Positions 50,032-59,764 of a stretch of DNA of 64,000 bases are shown here, one piece after another. A program made the position numbers and the translations under genes. The notes beneath the pieces were generated by a model, which did no database searches, was not told the DNA's origin, and saw only the letters and a program-made list of their open reading frames with translations. The DNA is from JANQMX01 sp965247175 (GTDB lineage: Bacteria > Pseudomonadota > Alphaproteobacteria > Kiloniellales > DSM-21159), in NCBI GenBank assembly GCA_965247175.1, contig OZ252006.1, positions 4,278,001 to 4,342,000 on the forward strand, read 5' to 3'. The first letter of the stretch is position 1; every line of letters begins with the position of its first letter.

Positions 50032-51381
50032 TCAGACGTTGAGGAGAAGGTGCTCGCGCTCCCAAGAGGAGATGACCTGCTGGTAGGCGTTGAGCTCGGC
50101 GTCCTTAACTGCAGCCAGGGCGTCGATGAACTCCTCGCCGAACACCTCCTTCAATGCGCGGCTGCCGTTGAAGCGGTAGATGGCGTCGTAGAGCGTGCGC
50201 GGCAGGGTGTGCGCCAGCTTGTAGGCGCTGCCTTCTTGCGGCCTGGTCGGCTTCAGCTTCTTTTCCATGCCGATGTAGCCGCAGGCCAAGGTCGCGGCTA
50301 TGGCGAGGTAGGGGTTGGCATCGGCTCCGGCAACCCGGTTCTCGACCCGGCGCGCCGACGGCTCGGAGTGCGGCACGCGCAGGCCCACGGTCCGGTTGTC
50401 GTAGCCCCAGTGGGTGTTGATGGGGGCATCCATCCAGGGCATCAGCCGGCGGTAGCTGTTCACGTTCGGCGCCAAGAGCGGCATCACCGCGGGCAGATAG
50501 CGCTGCAGGCCGGCGATGTACTGCAGGAAGCGGCTGGTGTCGCGTCCGGTCTTGGTGGCGAAGAGGTTGCGCCCGGTGTTGGCGTCCAGCAGCGACTGGT
50601 GCACATGCATAGAGCTGCCGGGTTCGCCCTGCATGGGCTTGGCCATGAAGGTCGCGTAAACCTTGTGGCGCAGACCGGCCTCTCGCACCGTGCGCTTGAA
50701 TAGGAAGGCCTCGTCAGCCTTGGCCAGCGCCGTGCCGTGGTTGAAGTTCATCTCCATCTGCGCCGGGCCGCTCTCGTGCGCCAAGGTGTCGATGTCGATG
50801 CCCTGCGCCTCGCAGAAGTCGTAGACGTCCTCGAACAAGGGGTCGAACTCGTTGACCGCATCGACGCCATAGGCTTGGCGAGCCACTTCACGCCGGCCCG
50901 AGCGGCCGATCGGCGGCTGCAGGGGATAGTCGGCGTCCTCGTTGATCTCGACCAGGTAGAACTCGAGCTCCGGCGCCACGATGGGCTGCCAGCCCTTGGT
51001 CTCGTAGAGCGCCAGCACGTGCTTGAGCACGCTGCGGCTGGCATAGGGCACGACGGTGCCGTCGAGGTAGTAGGCGTCGCAGATGACCTGCGCCGTCGGC
51101 TCGTCCGGATACCAGGGCACGATGCGGATGGTCGAGGCGTCCGGCTGCAGATAGACGTCCTGGATGGCTGGGCTGTACACGCCCGTCTCTTCGTCTGGGT
51201 AGGAGCCGGTCACCGTCTGCACGAAGACCGCTTCGGGAATGCGCAGGCCGTTGCCGCTCAGGCCCTTCACGAACTTGCCGGCCGGCAGGATCTTGCCGCG
51301 TGCGATGCCGGCGAGGTCGGGGATGATGCACTCGACTTCTTCGATGCTGTGCTCGGCAAGGAACTCTTGAATGTCGGCCAT
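50032..51381 (-). CDS. Glutamine-synthetase family, gamma-glutamylputrescine synthetase-like
   Basis: 449 residues from ATG 51381; a GTG at 51426 adds 15 residues. GS-III/PuuA layout: beta-grasp N-domain (about 1-110) then the catalytic domain with APELEFYLVE, HESGPAQMEMNF, the metal/glutamate strand SMHVHQS, and NRVAGADANPYLAIAA with the ATP-site Arg of RRVENR. PuuA joins glutamate to putrescine as the first step of the gamma-glutamyl pathway; other family members use ethanolamine or similar amines. The neighbouring aminotransferase and AguB make putrescine the most likely substrate. Confidence 0.85.
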   Translation of the reverse strand: MADIQEFLAEHSIEEVECIIPDLAGIARGKILPAGKFVKGLSGNGLRIPEAVFVQTVTGSYPDEETGVYSPAIQDVYLQPDASTIRIVPWYPDEPTAQVICDAYYLDGTVVPYASRSVLKHVLALYETKGWQPIVAPELEFYLVEINEDADYPLQPPIGRSGRREVARQAYGVDAVNEFDPLFEDVYDFCEAQGIDIDTLAHESGPAQMEMNFNHGTALAKADEAFLFKRTVREAGLRHKVYATFMAKPMQGEPGSSMHVHQSLLDANTGRNLFATKTGRDTSRFLQYIAGLQRYLPAVMPLLAPNVNSYRRLMPWMDAPINTHWGYDNRTVGLRVPHSEPSARRVENRVAGADANPYLAIAATLACGYIGMEKKLKPTRPQEGSAYKLAHTLPRTLYDAIYRFNGSRALKEVFGEEFIDALAAVKDAELNAYQQVISSWEREHLLLNV

Positions 51382-51476
51382 GAGAATCACTTCGGGGAGT
51401 TTCGCGGGCGGCAGTGCCCGCCGCACGATAGCGCCTGAGGGTTAAAGCACAAACATTGAGCGGGGCTCAGGCCGCG

Positions 51477-52922
51477 CTAGGCCTCGACAACGAACCAAGA
51501 CGCCATCCCCGCGGCCTGATGCTCGAGCATGTGGCAGTGAATCATCCAACTGCCCGGGTTGTCGGCGACGAAGGCGACGCTGCGCTCCTCCTGTCGCTCG
51601 AGCAGAACCGTGTCTCGCCAGCCTTGTTCGGGGAGAACGGTACCATTGCCGTCGAGCAGGCGAACGTGATGGCCATGCAGATGGATGGCATGGGGCCAGG
51701 CCGTGTCGTTGACCATTCGGATACGGACGGTCTGGCCCAAGCGCGCGCGGAACAGCGGCTCGTCGGGCCGTCCGGCGATGCCGTTGAAGGCCCAAACCTG
51801 TCCGCGCTGAACCAGCTCCCGCATCGAAAGAGTCTCGCCCTTATAGTTGGCCTGGCGAAGGCCGCCCATGGCGCCTCCGGCCATGATCAGCGGCACGTCG
51901 ATGGCGCCAGCCAAGTCGATCTTGTCGTTGAGGGGGTTCGCGGCAAGGCTCGGAACATCATCCAGCGGCATCTGCCGCCGTCGCTGTTCTGCGTGGTAGA
52001 CAAAGCGCCCGGCGACCAAGCGGCCATCGCCGGTCACCTCTGTGATCGCGGCGTCTGCGCCTGGTTCCAACCTCATGTCGATGATCAGGTCGATCCGTTC
52101 GCCGGGGGCAATGCGGAAAACGCCGTCGTGCTGCCGATGCGGCGCCACTGGCTGGCCGTCGTAGGCGATGACGATGGGACTGTGACCCTCGAAGCGCAGG
52201 TTCATGATGCGGGCCGTGGCCGTGTTGCAGAGCCGCAAGCGAATGCGCTCGCCGGCTCTCACGGGCATCTCAAGGAAATCCTCGCCGTTCAAGGTCAAGG
52301 TGTTGCCGAGTCGCCCGGCATGGCTCCAGTCCCGCATATGGCCGAAGCTCGCCTCGTGTATGGCGCCGGCCTCGTCCAGACGCCAGTCGTCGACCACCAG
52401 AGCCAAGTCCTGGTCCACGACCGGCGGGGTCTCCTCATCGACGATGAGCAAGCCGTAGAGGCCACGTGACACCTGCTCCCAGGAGCGGTTGTGCGGGTGG
52501 TACCAAAAGGTCCCGGCATCCGGCACGACGAAGCTGTAGTCGAAGGTTTCGCCCGGTTGTGCCGGCGCTTGGGTCAGGCCGGCCACGCCGTCCATAGCGT
52601 TGTCGATACGAATGCCGTGCCAGTGGATCGTGGTCGGCTGCGGCAGATCGTTGATAAGCCGCGCGTCAAGGCGGCTTCCCTGAGGCAGGCGCACGATAGG
52701 CCCGGGGACGCTGCCATTGTAGCTCCAGACCGCCGTGCTCGGCTCGTCCTTGGGCAGGAGCTGCGCCTGACCTGGGCCGGCCCTCAGTGAGACCCTGTGG
52801 CCATCCGTTGCGCTGTGCGCTGGGAGAGGTAGCTGCGCCAGGGTGAACGCCGCACCGCCGGCAAGAAGCAAGCGACGACGCGTGATCGCTTGCCCAAGAG
52901 TGGCACTGGCGCTGACTGCCAT
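51477..52922 (-). CDS. Multicopper oxidase
   Basis: 481 residues. A Tat-type start (ITRRRLLLAGG, about 14-24) targets the folded enzyme to the periplasm. Copper motifs are complete: HWHG, WYHPHN, HAIHLHGHH and HCHMLEHQAAGM with the type 1 Cys. Three cupredoxin domains. Lengths and the M-rich-free sequence fit laccase/FtsP/CueO-like enzymes; oxidising Cu+ or phenols is possible. Stands between the glutamine-synthetase-like gene and alanine dehydrogenase, with no copper-handling neighbours. Confidence 0.92.
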   Translation of the reverse strand: MAVSASATLGQAITRRRLLLAGGAAFTLAQLPLPAHSATDGHRVSLRAGPGQAQLLPKDEPSTAVWSYNGSVPGPIVRLPQGSRLDARLINDLPQPTTIHWHGIRIDNAMDGVAGLTQAPAQPGETFDYSFVVPDAGTFWYHPHNRSWEQVSRGLYGLLIVDEETPPVVDQDLALVVDDWRLDEAGAIHEASFGHMRDWSHAGRLGNTLTLNGEDFLEMPVRAGERIRLRLCNTATARIMNLRFEGHSPIVIAYDGQPVAPHRQHDGVFRIAPGERIDLIIDMRLEPGADAAITEVTGDGRLVAGRFVYHAEQRRRQMPLDDVPSLAANPLNDKIDLAGAIDVPLIMAGGAMGGLRQANYKGETLSMRELVQRGQVWAFNGIAGRPDEPLFRARLGQTVRIRMVNDTAWPHAIHLHGHHVRLLDGNGTVLPEQGWRDTVLLERQEERSVAFVADNPGSWMIHCHMLEHQAAGMASWFVVEA

Positions 52923-52926
52923 GGCC

Positions 52927-54045
52927 TTACAGCCGCAGAGCTTCCTCGGGCGGCGTGTAGCTCATGCCATGGGCCTGGGCCACCGCGCGGTAGGTCACCT
53001 TGCCTTCCGCCACGTTGAGACCGGCCATCAAATGAGCGTTCTCGGCCAGGGCCAGGCGCGCGCCTTTGTTTGCCAAGTCCAAAACGAAGGGAAGGGTGGC
53101 GTTGTTCAGCGCATTGGTCGAGGTGCGGGCGACGGCGCCCGGCATGTTGGCGACGCAGTAGTGAACCACGTCGTCGACCACATAGGTCGGGTCGTCGTGG
53201 GTCGTCGCCCGGCTGGTTTCGAAGCAGCCCCCTTGGTCGATCGCGATGTCGACCAGCACGGCGCCGGACTTCATCTCCCGAACCATAGCCTCGGTCACTA
53301 GGCGCGGTGCGGCGGCACCCGGCACCAAGACGGCGCCGACCACCAAATCGGCACCTAGCACGTGCTGCTCAATGGCATCGACCGTGGAGTAGATGGTGTT
53401 CAGCATGGGCCCGAACTGCAGATCGAGCTCATAGAGCCGGTCCAGATTCCTGTCGATCACCGTCACATGGGCTTCCAGGCCCATGGCCATGCGCGCCGCG
53501 TTGGTGCCGGCGACGCCGCCGCCGATCACTACGACGCGGGCAGCCGCCACGCCAGGGACGCCGCCCAGCAGCATGCCGGCGCCGCCTTGCTCCTTCTCCA
53601 GACAGTGGGCGCCGACCTGGATGGACATGCGCCCGGCCACCTCGCTCATCGGCGCCAAGAGCGGAAGGCGGCCGTTTCTGTCTGTGACCGTCTCGTAGGC
53701 GATGGCAATGGCGCCGGAGTCCACCAGGCCCTTTGTCTGCTTCAGATCCGGCGCGAGATGCAGATAGGTGAAGAGCACCTGGCCCTCGCGCAGCATCGCG
53801 CATTCCTTGGGCTGCGGCTCCTTGACCTTCACCACCATGTCGGCCTTGGCGAAGACCTCGGCGGCGTCCGCAGCGATGGTCGCACCCGCGCGCTCATAGT
53901 CTTCGTTGGAAAAGCCAATACCGGTTCCGGCGTTGGTCTCCATGATGACCTGATGGCCGTGATGCACTAGCTCCCGTACGGAACTAGGGACCAGGCCGAC
54001 GCGATACTCTTGTGTTTTGATTTCCTTGGGAACACCGACGAGCAT
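52927..54045 (-). CDS. ald: Alanine dehydrogenase
   Basis: 372 residues from ATG 54045, matching the usual length (MLVGVPKEIKTQEYRVGL start); an ATG four codons earlier is possible. Motifs: EPQPKECAMLREGQVLFTYLHLAPD with substrate contacts, VVVIGGGVAGTNAARMAMGLEAHV (in parts) for NAD binding, and the late GSVLVDIAIDQGG-type loop (GAVLVDIAIDQGGC). It interconverts alanine and pyruvate with ammonia. Adjacent to the polyamine cluster, it may dispose of alanine made by the pyruvate-linked aminotransferase. Confidence 0.95.
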   Translation of the reverse strand: MLVGVPKEIKTQEYRVGLVPSSVRELVHHGHQVIMETNAGTGIGFSNEDYERAGATIAADAAEVFAKADMVVKVKEPQPKECAMLREGQVLFTYLHLAPDLKQTKGLVDSGAIAIAYETVTDRNGRLPLLAPMSEVAGRMSIQVGAHCLEKEQGGAGMLLGGVPGVAAARVVVIGGGVAGTNAARMAMGLEAHVTVIDRNLDRLYELDLQFGPMLNTIYSTVDAIEQHVLGADLVVGAVLVPGAAAPRLVTEAMVREMKSGAVLVDIAIDQGGCFETSRATTHDDPTYVVDDVVHYCVANMPGAVARTSTNALNNATLPFVLDLANKGARLALAENAHLMAGLNVAEGKVTYRAVAQAHGMSYTPPEEALRL

Positions 54046-54217
54046 GCTTCCACCCATTGTCTTCTTTTCGTTGGTCCGGAGGCGCGGCGCCGTCCGGGTT
54101 CAGGGGCAATGCCCCGGTCTTTTGGACGGACTCATAAGGACTCAAGCCGGCGGGCCAGGCAAGCGTTGCGACCTGGCAAAATGACGACGGGCCATTGGCA
54201 AATAGCAGCAATGCGAA

Positions 54218-54245
54218 ACCCCGCCGGAGGGCGGTCCGGCGGGGT
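54218..54245 (-). terminator. Intrinsic-terminator-like hairpin after EF-hand gene
   Basis: Two perfect 11-base arms, ACCCCGCCGGA and TCCGGCGGGGT, around a 6-base loop (54229-54234), 33 bases beyond the stop of the EF-hand gene on the minus strand. The T-tract is short, so it may work with Rho or as a 3-prime-end stabiliser. Confidence 0.55.
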
Positions 54246-54278
54246 CTCAAAAGTGGGAGGAAGAACGGCCTGCGGAGG

Positions 54279-54683
54279 CTAGTTGCGGTTCTTCTTGCTG
54301 TGCATCTCGGCCAGCGCTTGCTTGAACTCCTCGTTACTAACTTGCCCGTCGCCGTTTCCGTCCATGCGCATGAAGCGCTCTTGGCTTTGGGCGTCGAACT
54401 CGCTCTGTTGGATGATGCCGTCGCCGTCGCCGTCCATGCGGTCGAAGCGACGGTTGACCCTGCGCTGGGCCTCGTCCTTGGTGACGGAGCCGTCGCCGTC
54501 GCGATCCCAGCGGGCGAAGCGCTGGGCGCTGGTTTCGTCGAACTCGCTCTGGCTGATGACGCCATCGCTGTTGCTGTCCATGCGCTCGAAGGCGCGGTCG
54601 GCTTTGTCGGCCGCCGAGGCGACACCGAGAGACAAAGCCACGAAGAGGGCCGAGACGCCGGCCGCAGTGAGAGGAATAGCCAT
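54279..54683 (-). CDS. Exported EF-hand calcium-binding protein
   Basis: 134 residues from ATG 54683, with GGAG upstream; the longer frame reaching 55058 crosses rlmB and is not used. A signal peptide (about 1-25, ending VASA) precedes four EF-hand loops: DSNSDGVISQSEF, DRDGDGSVTKDEA, DGDGDGIIQQSEF and DGNGDGQVSNEEF, each with the Ca2+-coordinating acidic positions. It probably binds Ca2+ in the periplasm. It is the last gene before alanine dehydrogenase and has its own terminator-like hairpin. Confidence 0.88.
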   Translation of the reverse strand: MAIPLTAAGVSALFVALSLGVASAADKADRAFERMDSNSDGVISQSEFDETSAQRFARWDRDGDGSVTKDEAQRRVNRRFDRMDGDGDGIIQQSEFDAQSQERFMRMDGNGDGQVSNEEFKQALAEMHSKKNRN

Positions 54684-54766
54684 TGTTATTGTTCTCCAGA
54701 GTTGGTCTCTGGCGATGATTACGGGGGCTCTGCAGCGGCTATCCCCAACCTCTATGTGAAATCCTC

Positions 54767-55606
54767 TTAATGTTGGCGCGCGAGAAGCTCGTAGAGCGCC
54801 ACGGCGGTGGCGACCGAGAGGTTGAGCTCCTTGAGCGGTCCGGGCGTCGGTAGGCTCAGGAGGAGGTCGCAGCGCTCCCGAGTCAGTCGCCGCAGTCCCT
54901 GACCCTCGGCGCCCATGACCAGGACAAGCCGCTCTGGCAGCGAGGCTTCGGCAAGCGTTTGTGCGCCCGTCGAGGCGAGGCCAATGCACCAGTAGTCCTG
55001 CTTCTTCAGGTTCTCCAGGGCTTGGGCGAGGTTGGGAACTTGGACATAGGGCATGCATTCCATGGCGCCTGACGCGCTCTTGGCCATGGCACCGGTCTCT
55101 CCCGGTGCGTGGCGCTGGGTGGTGACCACGGCTGCCGCGCCAAAGGCGGCGGCGGAGCGCAGAACGGCGCCGATGTTGGCCGGATCGCTTGCCTGATCGA
55201 GACAGACCAACAGGCGGCGGCCCGCATCGCCGCGGGCGACGTCCTCGAGGCGCGGCTGCTCCAGTGGCAGGGTTTCAAGGGCATAGCCCTGATGGACTGC
55301 GGTCGGGCTGGCGAGGGTGTCCTCGATCTCGCCTCGACGTGCGATCTCGGGCTCAGGGGCCCGCTCTTGGCCGGCGGTCCGTTCGGCAATCACCTCACCA
55401 TCGCGGCGCGCGACGTCCTCGCTCAAAAGCAAGCGCCGAAGGCGTCTTTTGCGGTTGCCGAGGGCGGCCAGAACCGCGTGGCGGCCCCAAAGCCAGTGGC
55501 CGCCGCCCTTCGCGGCGCGGGCCTCTATGGGCGGCCTGCCAGGGCCCTGGGAGGCCGCTGGAGCCCGAGCTCTCTGCTGTGGCTTGCGCCTGGCCAACTG
55601 CTTCAC
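54767..55606 (-). CDS. rlmB: 23S rRNA (Gm2251) 2'-O-methyltransferase RlmB-like
   Basis: 279 residues from GTG 55606, weak spacing to AGAAGG. SpoU/TrmH fold: substrate-binding N-part with WLWGRHAVLAALGN, then DQASDPANIGAVLRSAAAFGA, VMGAEGQGLRRLTRERCD and LNLSVATAVALYEL, the three motifs of the trefoil-knot SPOUT methyltransferases. It most likely methylates G2251 in the ribosomal P loop. Closely related TrmH-type tRNA enzymes are the alternative. It diverges from tRNA-Tyr. Confidence 0.88.
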   Translation of the reverse strand: MKQLARRKPQQRARAPAASQGPGRPPIEARAAKGGGHWLWGRHAVLAALGNRKRRLRRLLLSEDVARRDGEVIAERTAGQERAPEPEIARRGEIEDTLASPTAVHQGYALETLPLEQPRLEDVARGDAGRRLLVCLDQASDPANIGAVLRSAAAFGAAAVVTTQRHAPGETGAMAKSASGAMECMPYVQVPNLAQALENLKKQDYWCIGLASTGAQTLAEASLPERLVLVMGAEGQGLRRLTRERCDLLLSLPTPGPLKELNLSVATAVALYELLARQH

Positions 55607-55682
55607 TATCCTTCTGCGTACAAGCTGGTGTCTGTTTCGCCGCGGCCATCGACCGGCGAGCAGTCTATTGTTGGCTTTCCGG

Positions 55683-55710
55683 TTGACAGCAAGGTAAAAA
55701 TCGCGCTAAG
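55683..55710 (+). promoter_or_regulatory. Putative promoter of tRNA-Tyr/Gly-tuf unit
   Basis: Consensus TTGACA at 55683-55688 and a weaker GCTAAG at 55705-55710 (16-base spacer), about 50 bases before tRNA-Tyr. The -35 is perfect; the -10 is poor. Confidence 0.5.
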
Positions 55711-55760
55711 GGCCTGCGCTCTTGGCCGAATGCTTCAATCCGAGACAATGGCGGCTTCCC

Positions 55761-55845
55761 GGAGGGGTGCCCGAGTGGTTAAAGGGGACGGGCTGTAAAC
55801 CCGTTGGCTTAGCCTACGCTGGTTCGAATCCAGCCCCCTCCACCA
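55761..55845 (+). tRNA. tRNA-Tyr(GUA)
   Basis: Starts GGAGGGG at 55761 and ends with encoded CCA (55843-55845). 85 bases with the long variable arm expected for tRNA-Tyr; anticodon loop CTGTAAA (GTA); T-arm GGTTCGAATCC. Confidence 0.97.
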
Positions 55846-55919
55846 TGTCTTGGCAAGGAGTCCGCGGCCGGCGGCTGGTTCTGGTGAAGACGGGTTTCTT
55901 GTTTAGAGACGGGCCTTGC

Positions 55920-55993
55920 GCGGGTGTAGCTCAATGGTAGAGCCCCAGCCTTCCAAGCTGGTTGTGTGGGTTCGATTCCCATCACCCGCTCCA
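55920..55993 (+). tRNA. tRNA-Gly(UCC)
   Basis: Starts GCGGGTG at 55920; anticodon loop CTTCCAA (TCC); T-arm GGGTTCGATTCCC; acceptor pairs with CACCCGC; CCA encoded at 55991-55993. Confidence 0.96.
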
Positions 55994-56112
55994 GTTGCAA
56001 AAGAGTGGCTGCCCAGGCCGGGTTGGCGGGGCGGCCCGTTTTGGTGCGCGGGCCTTTTGGCCATCAGCGCGCCTTGATTGTGGGGTAGCTTTGGAGATCG
56101 GGTAGGTAGGCG

Positions 56113-57303
<1,191 letters not shown>

Positions 57304-57348
57304 CCGCTTAGGACAGGGTCGAGAAAGCAACGGAGGTTTGCCGCGCGA

Positions 57349-57424
57349 AGGAGTGTAGCTCAACTGGCAGAGCACCGGTCTCCAAAACCGGGGGTTGGGG
57401 GTTCGAGTCCCTCCACTCCTGCCA
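57349..57424 (+). tRNA. tRNA-Trp(CCA)
   Basis: Starts AGGAGTG at 57349; anticodon loop CTCCAAA (CCA); T-arm GGGTTCGAGTCC; acceptor pairs with CACTCCT; CCA end encoded at 57422-57424. Confidence 0.97.
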
Positions 57425-57477
57425 GCGATGAGGGGGCGCAAGGCGCTCGCTGCGCGACGGCTTAAAGCGAGAAGGTC

Positions 57478-57669
57478 ATGGCAAAGATCAGTCCAGGACA
57501 GTACGTGCGCGAGGTGCGGCAGGAGATCTCCAAGGTCACCTGGCCGACGCGCAAGGAGACGGTCGTCACCACGATCGCCGTGTTCATCATGGTGACCTTG
57601 GCCGCCATCTTCTTCCTGATCATCGACCAGATCCTCGCCTGGCTCGTCTCCCTCATCCTTGGCGTTTGA
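57478..57669 (+). CDS. secE: Preprotein translocase subunit SecE
   Basis: 63 residues, the short single-helix SecE form usual in alphaproteobacteria. QEISKVTWPTRKETVVTTIAVF contains the family signature (KVTWPTRKE) before one membrane helix (about 33-55). It stabilises SecY in the inner membrane. nusG follows 11 bases downstream, the universal secE-nusG pair. Confidence 0.97.
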   Translation: MAKISPGQYVREVRQEISKVTWPTRKETVVTTIAVFIMVTLAAIFFLIIDQILAWLVSLILGV

Positions 57670-57680
57670 GGGTCGGAACC

Positions 57681-58211
57681 ATGGCAGCGCGCTGGTACGT
57701 CATTCACGTCTATTCGGGCTTCGAGAAGAAGGTCGCCGAGGGAATCCGCGAGCAGGCCGAGCAGCAGCACATGGATGACCTCATCCTCGATGTGCTGGTG
57801 CCGACCGAAGAGGTCGTCGAGCTGCGCCGCGGACGCCGCGTCAACAGCGAGCGCAAGCTCATCCCCGGCTACGTCCTGGTCAACATGGAGCTGACCGACG
57901 AGAGCTGGCACATGGTGCAGAACACGCCGAAGGTCACCGGTTTCCTCGGGGCCAAGGGCAAGCCGGCACCGATCTCCGACCGTGAGGCGCAGGAGATGAT
58001 GCGTCAGGTCGAAGAAGGCATCGAGCGACCGCGCCCGGCCGTGATTTTCGAGATCGGCGAAGTGGTGCGGGTCTGCGACGGACCTTTCACTTCCTTCAAT
58101 GGGACCGTGGAAGAGGTCGATGAGGAGCGCGGGCGCCTCAAGGTGGCGGTGTCGATCTTCGGCCGTTCGACGCCGGTGGAGTTGGAGTACGGGCAAGTCG
58201 AGAAGACCTGA
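57681..58211 (+). CDS. nusG: Transcription termination/antitermination factor NusG
   Basis: 176 residues from ATG 57681; a longer frame start at 57666 is a TTG overlapping secE and unlikely. NGN domain starts ARWYVIHVYSGFEKKVAEGI; the linker leads to the KOW domain with EVVRVCDGPFTSFNGTVEEVDEERGRL. NusG binds RNA polymerase and Rho or S10. Followed by rplK. Confidence 0.98.
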   Translation: MAARWYVIHVYSGFEKKVAEGIREQAEQQHMDDLILDVLVPTEEVVELRRGRRVNSERKLIPGYVLVNMELTDESWHMVQNTPKVTGFLGAKGKPAPISDREAQEMMRQVEEGIERPRPAVIFEIGEVVRVCDGPFTSFNGTVEEVDEERGRLKVAVSIFGRSTPVELEYGQVEKT

Positions 58212-58317
58212 CTGCTCGAGAGTAAGGCCGTTTTGGCCTGTTAACCGCGCGGGAGGCGACCCGAAAGTCCAAGGGAAACCGGACCGCGCAGCCCTGTAAC
58301 GCAAGAAGGGTAGAGAG

Positions 58318-58746
58318 ATGGCAAAGAAGATTGCGGGTTACATCAAGCTGGAGATTCCGGCTGGGCAGGCGAACCCTTCGCCTCCCGTCGGTCCGGCGCT
58401 GGGCCAACGCGGCCTCAACATCATGGAGTTCTGCAAGGCCTTCAATGCGGCGACGCAGAGCCTGGAAGCCGGGATGCCTATCCCGGTGGTGATCACCGCC
58501 TACAGCGACCGTTCCTTCTCTTTCGAGACGAAGACGCCGCCGGCGGCCTTCCTGCTGCGCAAGGCAGCGGGCATCAAGAAGGGCTCCGCCGTGCCGAACC
58601 GCGACAAGGTCGGCAAGGTGACCATGGATCAGGTGCGTGAGATTGCTGAGACCAAGCTCCAGGATCTCAACGCCTACGACATCGATGCCGCGGCCCAGAT
58701 CATCAAGGGCTCGGCGCGTTCCATGGGTATCGAGGTGGTGGAGTAA
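58318..58746 (+). CDS. rplK: 50S ribosomal protein L11
   Basis: 142 residues. N-terminal YIKLEIPAGQANPSPPVGPALGQRGLNIMEFCKAFN (given here in parts: PAGQANPSPPVGPALGQ, GLNIMEFCKAFN) is the conserved thiostrepton-binding domain; the C-terminal rRNA-binding domain ends GSARSMGIEVVE. It contacts 23S rRNA at the GTPase centre. Four bases before rplA, the usual rplKA pair. Confidence 0.98.
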   Translation: MAKKIAGYIKLEIPAGQANPSPPVGPALGQRGLNIMEFCKAFNAATQSLEAGMPIPVVITAYSDRSFSFETKTPPAAFLLRKAAGIKKGSAVPNRDKVGKVTMDQVREIAETKLQDLNAYDIDAAAQIIKGSARSMGIEVVE

Positions 58747-58750
58747 GGCC

Positions 58751-59452
58751 ATGGCAAAGACTTCGAAGCGTCTGCGCGCCGTGCGCGAAGGTGTGGACCC
58801 CAACGCGCAGATCAGCCTGGAAGATGCGATCAAGTTGGTGAAAGAGCGGGCGACCGCCAAGTTCGACGAGACGGTGGAGATGGCCATCAACCTCGGCGTC
58901 GACCCGCGTCATGCCGACCAGAACGTGCGCGGTGTCGTCAGCCTGCCGAACGGCACCGGCAAAAGCGTCCGGGTCGCCGTCTTCGCCAAGGGCGACAAGG
59001 CTGAGGAGGCCAAGGCGGCCGGTGCCGACATCGTCGGTGCCGACGACCTGGCACAGCAGATTCAGGACGGCAATTTCGACTTCGACCGGGTCATCGCCAC
59101 GCCGGATATGATGCCGGTGGTCGGCCGCCTCGGTAAGGTCCTCGGCCCGCGCGGCCTGATGCCAAACCCCAAGCTGGGGACGGTGACGCCGGACGTCACC
59201 GGGGCGATCACGGCGGTGAAGGGCGGCCAGGTTGAGTTTCGCGCCGAGAAGGCGGGGATCGTGCATGCCGGTATCGGCAAGGCCAGCTTCGACGAAGGCA
59301 AGCTGGTCGAGAATGCTCGGGCCTTTTTCGACGCCATCGTCAAGGCCAAGCCCAGTGGGGCGAAGGGCACCTACGTCAAGCGGGTGTCGCTCTCCTCGAC
59401 CATGGGCGCGGGTGTGAAGATTGAGGTTGGCAGCCTTTCGGCTGCCGCCTGA
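58751..59452 (+). CDS. rplA: 50S ribosomal protein L1
   Basis: 233 residues from ATG 58751; the frame is open upstream but inside rplK. Start SKRLRAVREGVDPNAQISLEDAIKLVKERATAKFDETVE (in parts) and the signature GRLGKVLGPRGLMPNPKLGTVT are diagnostic. L1 forms the mobile stalk at the E site and, when free, represses the rplKA mRNA. A structured leader of about 310 bases separates it from rplJ. Confidence 0.98.
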   Translation: MAKTSKRLRAVREGVDPNAQISLEDAIKLVKERATAKFDETVEMAINLGVDPRHADQNVRGVVSLPNGTGKSVRVAVFAKGDKAEEAKAAGADIVGADDLAQQIQDGNFDFDRVIATPDMMPVVGRLGKVLGPRGLMPNPKLGTVTPDVTGAITAVKGGQVEFRAEKAGIVHAGIGKASFDEGKLVENARAFFDAIVKAKPSGAKGTYVKRVSLSSTMGAGVKIEVGSLSAAA

Positions 59453-59764
59453 GTGAATGCGTTCGGGGGTGGGCCCTGCGGTCCGTCCCCGGCGTATCGG
59501 AGGCAGATGCGCAAGTGCGCGTATCCGCCTCTTCCTGTCCGAGACTGCAGGTGTTCCGGCTTGACCGGGGCTTAAGTCCACCAGGGGCCTGCATAGACGG
59601 GGGCAATGGGCTTTTTTCCAGCCGATCCGGCCGTGGCCGGAGGCGGAGAAAGGCTTGAGCTTCCGGGACAGGCGAACCGGCTCCACCGGTCGTCAAGCCG
59701 GAGGGGCCATCGTGCAACAGGGCAGTCGCCGGTGTGGCGGTTGCCCGATTGGAGCGGAGATACC
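59453..59764 (+). promoter_or_regulatory. rplJ leader region (L10-leader-like autoregulatory RNA)
   Basis: About 310 bases without a gene. Hairpins: GAGGC (59500-59504)/GCCTC (59527-59531) closing a GCGC-AAGT-GCGC tip; TCCGGCC (59626-59632)/GGCCGGA (59635-59641); and GGCTTGA (59652-59658)/TCAAGCC (59693-59699) enclosing ACCGG-CTCCA-CCGGT. Position and length match the L10 leader, which the L10-L7/L12 complex binds to repress rplJL translation. The conserved kink-turn was not verified. Confidence 0.6.

Noticed and set aside
54195..54770. Plus-strand open frames over the EF-hand gene
   Set aside because: Antisense to four perfect EF-hand loops on the minus strand; repetitive coding explains the open frame.
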